A stretch of DNA of 64,000 bases from Pempheris klunzingeri (taxonomy: Eukaryota; Chordata; Actinopteri; Acropomatiformes; Pempheridae). Positions 59,261-64,000 of this stretch are shown piece by piece. The stretch spans positions 11,358,933-11,422,932 of the forward strand of contig NC_092023.1 in assembly GCF_042242105.1 (NCBI RefSeq), in the 5' to 3' direction. Each line of letters opens with the position of its first letter. Position 1 is the stretch's first letter. The translations under genes and the position numbers were made by a program. The notes under the pieces were generated by a model. That model was not told where the DNA came from, ran no database searches, and saw only the letters and a list, made by a program, of their open reading frames with translations.

Positions 59261-61007
59261 CTCCTCCCTGCGATACAATTACACTGTAATTGTACACTGA
59301 CACAAAGCAATACAAGGAAGGGCTCGCTCTGTGTCTCCTATGGTGAAACACTGAAGCTATAGGTGGCTCCCCGCTGGACTATCAGACCCTCACACACATG
59401 CACAGCACCAGTCCGTGCAGCTGTGGGCGCTTTATTTTATATAAGTCGCTGTTCACTGTCATTCGCCGCAGTCCTCTGCACGCGTGATGTGCGCAAAAGG
59501 CTGCCAGTCAATATATCAGTCAGGAAAACGAACTGCAGTGACCTTAGTGTTGCGTGCAAAAGGTTAGCCAGCTACATAGATGTATTTCTCTCAAGAATAG
59601 CTTCTGACAAGTCTTTTGTCATTGTTGCATCCGATTGTTCGGCCCATTATCTGAAGTGCCTGTGATCAGATCTCCCTCCAGAGATCTCGACCACAATTAC
59701 AATACAACACGCACAATAACGTGGCAAAGAAGACCATATGTAATAACATGGCAAAGAAATAGTCCTATGTTTCAAAGGTATTGTCACATTAAGAAAATTG
59801 AATTTAAAATGTATTTTAAATGGTGAACCGAGAAATTATTCTGTAAGAGACCTGATATCAAACAGTGTTGGATAACAAGCACAGTTAAGTCAAGATACAA
59901 AGGTCAAAAAACTACAATCTCAGCTTGATAAAGGAAAACAGTCACTACAACCGTTAAGAGGACAAGACATTTCTTTCTATCTTTCTTGGCAATTCATGTC
60001 TGATATTAATCTCAGTTTTCAAATGCTGTTTAGGTAGCTAAAGCTCCTGATAAAGTCTGTATTTGCTGAAATAAAACAAAAGGATTTCTTAAGACTAAAT
60101 GTGCAAACTGTAATGCCAGTTATGTAAAATGATACTTAAAAAACAAAAATAACCACAAGGTTATTATATAGTCATAACTGTGTGCCACATACTAACTTGA
60201 TCAGATAGTGAAGTAATACCATAAGAAATACAGTAATATTAAGAACCATAAAGAGTAAAAATGCAGCACAGTGAATAATGAGGAAATATCGTATGTTATC
60301 ATACCACTGGATTAAATACTATCAATTACAGGAAATAAACTGTAGTGGAAAGAGGAGGAAGACATAAATGTGAAGACTGTGGATACCAACAAAAGAGCAC
60401 TAATGGAGGCTTAAAATGCTGCCATCTTCTGGTTAAAAGTCATTAGCTGAGTTGTACAAAGAACAGTTTCTGCTCGCTGGGTAACCAAAAGAAATGTGGG
60501 GAATGTTTAACTATAATTTAACAAGTGAGTTGGCTGCTAAAACAGAAGAAAAGCCAGTCTGCTATATGACATTAGAAATTCAACGTTTTAAGCCATATTG
60601 TTTTAATAATCTTTAAATAAATTAACCTGGTTACCTGGACTTGGTAAGAATCAGGTCACATTGTCTAAAAATCGCTTTAAATCGCACAGGACTGAGTTCA
60701 GTCAGTATCCAGCCAGTCAGTCACAGCCCACTCTGCCTTCAGTGTTTTCTGTAGAGAAGACCTGCACAAACATAAGCACACTCACATACATACAGTGCAG
60801 CAGGTTTGCTCCCCAAAGCATCTATTTACACCCAGTTATCCAAAGACAGCTTCCCTCTGTGCTGTGAATGACCCCCTTTTATACCAAGGGGGAAAAAAGT
60901 ACCAGAACCAGGTAAAATCAACTGTCGGTCACATTACTGTGATGCACCTCTAGTCCACACAGTGCTCATGAACACAAATAAATGTTGCCTCTATAACCCT
61001 GCTTATG

Positions 61008-61262
61008 ATTTAAAAGGTCCCATGTTATGTAAAATGCACTTTTTAATGTCTTTTTACTCCCAGTGTGTTTAGAGACCAAACTCTGAGAAAAGATCACCCT
61101 TTCTTTTTCTCCTCCTCCATCTTTCACACCTCCTGAATCCGCCTCGCTGTCCAGAATTATTTTAATGTGTTTTTGGAACAATAACCATGAAAAGCTGTTC
61201 TAGTCAGACCTCCAAATACAAATATGAACTTGAAAATGAGCAGAATATGACACCTTTAACAT
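61008..61262. mobile_element. MITE-like element between pank1 and the SDR gene
   Basis: The start TTAAAAGGTCCCATGTTATG and the end, reverse complement TTAAAGGTGTCATATTCTGC, are imperfect inverted repeats. The body matches a widespread teleost AAAGGTCCCAT element. Noncoding. Confidence 0.65.
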
Positions 61263-61439
61263 AACTAACTTGAATCTTTCAGTGCAACCACATTGTGACT
61301 ATGACAAATCATTCAGCCATATGATGTCCATGACAAAAACTGATTTCATTCAACAGTGAGGTAAATATGTTTTTATTTGCCTTGTTGCTGAGTCAGATGA
61401 GATGATCAGTACCACTCTCACATCTGTCCATGAAGAAGT

Positions 61440-61645
61440 TACAGATGGTTAGCTTAGCTTAGCACGGAGGCTGGCGACAGGAGGAAACAGCGTGCTGTAA
61501 AAATTTCTTGCCACTGCCAAGAAATAGTCCAGCACAAAATCAAATCCAATGTAGAACCACAACTTGTCATTTTTACACTTGTGTTTTTGTATATATTAAC
61601 CCAATGAGATATGTCTTAACTTGTGAGCTTTAAACTATTCTTTCA
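61440..61645. mobile_element. Dispersed repeat copy
   Basis: GGTTAGCTTAGCTTAGCACG, GGAGGCTGGCGACAGGAGGA, AACAGCGTGCTGTAAAA and TTGTGTTTTTGTATATATTA follow the order of a common fish repeat. Degraded. Confidence 0.5.
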
Positions 61646-61918
61646 ACATAAACCACTCAGTGATATTAATTGAAACCTTAAGCACCATTATACCATTAGT
61701 GTATTTACAATTGTATCAATTCTTAAGGCCACATAAGGACTTTGTGTGTTGCCATTATTGACATTATAAGGTGATTTAAGCACTTTGGCTGGTTGTGAGG
61801 TAGTAGAAGAGGCCTGTACTTTTGATGACTATTTAAAGTAAAGTTCAGATTATTGCACACTGATGACAGATTTAGCCTCAAGAACAGAGGTGTGAAAAAT
61901 CACCTCTGCCTTTGTCCA

Positions 61919-61924
61919 TTTATT
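61919..61924 (-). terminator. Candidate poly(A) signal of the SDR gene
   Basis: AATAAA on the minus strand starts 4 nt after the TAG stop (61931-61929). If used, the 3' UTR would be only a few tens of bases. Another AATAAA lies at 61377-61372, so this assignment is tentative. Confidence 0.3.
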
Positions 61925-61928
61925 GATT

Positions 61929-63841
61929 CTACCAAGGAAGTTCAGCCCCGTCCCAGTTGTACGCCTTGCCAGTCTTTTCAATATTCAGTGTGTCTATGAT
62001 GCTCATCAGACAGTTCACCGAGTGCTCGCTACTGAACAGCTTGTCTTTTGCCACATTCCTGTGATACGGCCGGGAGAGGTCTGTGTTGACGGTCCCTGGG
62101 TGTAGGGACACACACACCACCTGGAAAAATCGGGAACAAGTTCATCAACAATAGCATGTGTTTATATGCACGTGTGAGGGCATCATCCATCCATTTCTCA
62201 ACACATGTTCTCTACTGGAAAACAGACAGAGGCTACCAATAGTCTTCAGTATTGGCTCATACTCAAACCCACCTTAGGTCGACTGCGGCCCAGCTCTATG
62301 GACAGATTCCTGGTAGCCATGTTAAGAGCTGCTTTAGACATCCTGTAGCTGTACCAACCACCAAGACCTATAAAGAGGGGGCAGTTGTGGAGGAAAACAG
62401 GGGGAAAAACAAATGAATCATACCATACTAGCACACATACCTTACCACAGATCTTAAAAAGGACAGGGACATGCTTATTTCCCACTAAAAAAAAAAGTGT
62501 TTCTGAACCACCACCAACACAATACCTACCGTTGTCGCCAATCGATCCCACTTTAGCAGTGATGTTGACGATGATGCCGCTGTGCTGCTTGGCTTTCTCT
62601 GCAGGCTGTCGACCGAAACCACCTCCACCCTTCTGAAGGAGGGAGGCAAAATACTTTGCCACAACAAGGGGACCCACTGTGTTCGTCGTCAATGTGGAAA
62701 TGATACCCTGAAATGAAAGCAAGTCAGTCAGTGCAGATCAGTGCTTTAATGTATTTACATATATGGAGGGTATTTGGTGAGAGCTGCTGGAGATGAATGA
62801 ATGAATGTGGGAAACAGAATGACTTAATAAGTCAAATAATTCACAAAGGCGATTAGCATTTAGATGACAGCAGTTTATTCTTTCACAGATAACTTTTAGT
62901 GAATGATGTGATCATTTTGATGTAGGCTCCAGACATACTATGAGTCACTGGAGGAGCTTTTATATTGTATGGAGCAGTATAGGAAATCATCTCCTTAATG
63001 CAGAGAAATGGCAAACTCAGAACAAAAGTCATGCCGTTTAATTTAGAGTCCCATTATAAAACGTCTGAAGAAATTCTCAGCATGTGGATGATGAGTTTTT
63101 CAGCATTAATTGACACTGTTTTCTGCAGTCGTCTGTGATGTCTTTTGCGTTAAGAAGGCTGCATAAATAGCAGGCAGATCTAACAGAGAAGTTTAAATTA
63201 TATTGAAATTAAAATGGCTGTGTACATTGAGTTTAAAGGCACATCATAAATACTCATCTAAGGTGATGATGTCTCACCGAATGTGTACGTTTACTGATAA
63301 TTAAAAGTCAATTTAAAATGACATAGTTTGTGAATGGAGTTTGGAATGGGGGGTGCCGACACACTGGAGTCCTCTGCAAATACAATGACCTGCTGTGGGT
63401 CAAATCCTCACAGTCAAATTTGACTCACTTGACAAGCAGTTATTCTAAACTACTATTAGACATTAAAGCACCTCACTTTAACACGCGTAAGCTCAAACTG
63501 TCACAGTGCTTCACCTGAGCAGAAACATCTCTCAGACTGGTCTCTCCTTTTCCGGAGGGATGAAGCATCGCCGAGGAGTTGACGATCAGATCCAGCCGAC
63601 CGAAGTTCTCCTTAACCCTCTCCGCAGCCCCGCGGACGTCCTCCTCCCGGTTCACGTCCAGCCTGAGGACCGTCAGTCTGCCCGGGTGCTGGCCGGACAG
63701 CGCCCGCAGCTCGGCTGCTCCGTCTGGGTTTCGGCATGTCGCTATAACGGCAGCGGGGGCTTTGCTTTTCAGGATATGTCTGCAGAATTCAAGCCCCAGT
63801 CCTCTGCTGGCCCCCTGAACGAGCGCTACGGGAGCAGCCAT
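61929..63841 (-). CDS. C-factor/sniffer-like short-chain dehydrogenase/reductase, 4 exons, 263 aa
   Basis: Predicted NAD(P)-dependent carbonyl reductase of the classical SDR superfamily, probably cytosolic since no signal or membrane segment is visible. Coding exons (minus strand): 63841-63515, 62707-62530, 62367-62273, 62120-61929; 792 nt, all joints GT-AG and in frame. The ATG at 63841 is the only one at the 5' end of this frame and is followed at once by the Rossmann strand. GASRGLG (residues 10-16) is the glycine-rich cofactor loop, LDV (61-63) follows beta-3, and the catalytic tetrad reads N118, S164, Y176, K180 (Y-x-x-x-K in YRMSK). GSIGD and LGGWYSY are typical of C-factor homologues. 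Oddity: the usual NNAG after beta-4 is NSSA (88-91). Length is normal for a single-domain SDR. The family is known; the substrate is not deducible. Same strand as pank1, about 3 kb upstream of it. Confidence 0.88.
62708..63514 (-). other. SDR intron 1
   Basis: Intron between exons ending at 63515 and starting at 62707, donor GTGAAG and acceptor TTTCAG. I see no gene, RNA or clear repeat inside. Confidence 0.8.
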
Positions 63842-63850
63842 GACAGATAC

Positions 63851-63875
63851 GTTACGTAACACGGCAGGTCACGTG
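63851..63875. promoter_or_regulatory. D-box plus E-box pair immediately upstream of the SDR start codon
   Basis: GTTACGTAAC at 63851-63860 is a perfect palindromic D-box (PAR-bZIP/NFIL3 type). It ends 10 bp upstream of the ATG. A canonical E-box CACGTG sits at 63870-63875, with centres about 17 bp apart. In zebrafish, closely spaced E-box/D-box pairs form light-responsive modules, for example in per2. Whether this pair works that way here is inference. It may lie at or just inside the transcription start. Confidence 0.5.
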
Positions 63876-64000
63876 TGGATGAAGTCGTATTTGATGCCTT
63901 CAAGTTCACCCGAAACATCGTACGTTCGTATTTTCTAGGCTAGACAGCAGAGAAATGTCATGATATGTGCCTTTTAGACGACATACGAGTCACTTTTCGT

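Larger units (their letters stand above)
59261..61928. other. pank1-SDR intergenic interval
   Basis: Contains the two repeats at 61008-61262 and 61440-61645 and probably the end of the SDR transcript. No further gene recognised; AT-rich elsewhere. Confidence 0.6.

Noticed and set aside
63842..63862. Upstream extension of the SDR protein to 63862
   Set aside because: The codon there is GTG, not ATG. The ATG at 63841 fits family N-termini.

Overview
The window is vertebrate nuclear DNA, almost certainly from a ray-finned (teleost) fish. The evidence is multi-exon genes with GT-AG introns, about 15 long CA/GT microsatellites, and dispersed repeats of types I recognise from teleost genomes. There is no operon, phage, plasmid, IS element or CRISPR array. 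Three protein-coding genes and one microRNA gene can be assembled, all on the minus strand.

Reading in the direction of transcription, from high to low coordinates: (1) 63841-61929, a four-exon short-chain dehydrogenase/reductase of the C-factor/sniffer type (263 aa). (2) 58829-40903, pank1 (pantothenate kinase 1), eight coding exons, 452 aa for the long alpha-type form. An alternative first exon at 57817-57790 gives a 373-aa beta-type form, and mir-107 lies in intron 6 (mature strand 42416-42394). (3) 29588-22180, slc16a12 (monocarboxylate transporter 12, a creatine transporter), eight coding exons, 611 aa, with an unusually long cytoplasmic loop encoded by one 750-nt exon. All splice phases join in frame. 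The pank1-slc16a12 tandem in the same orientation, with mir-107 inside pank1, matches the human 10q23 arrangement, which supports the gene names. The teleost a/b paralogue cannot be resolved here.

The left 22 kb has no gene I can support. It holds a CpG-rich block at about 440-1170 (probable promoter of a gene beyond the left edge), many microsatellites, several dispersed repeats or MITEs, a CCAAT/E-box cluster, and a perfect 22-bp-arm inverted repeat at 11913-11967. The 29.7-40.9 kb interval between slc16a12 and pank1 probably includes the pank1 3' UTR and possibly a 5' noncoding exon of slc16a12.

Functionally, Pank1 controls the first committed step of coenzyme A synthesis, and miR-107 (co-transcribed with it) is linked in mammals to lipid and glucose metabolism. 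Slc16a12 moves creatine and related small molecules across membranes. The SDR is probably a cytosolic carbonyl reductase. The most interesting points are the beta first exon with its own CCAAT/GC-box promoter, a D-box plus E-box pair directly in front of the SDR start codon, the expanded Slc16a12 loop, and CA/GT microsatellites pressed against splice donors. I found no wholly new biological system.
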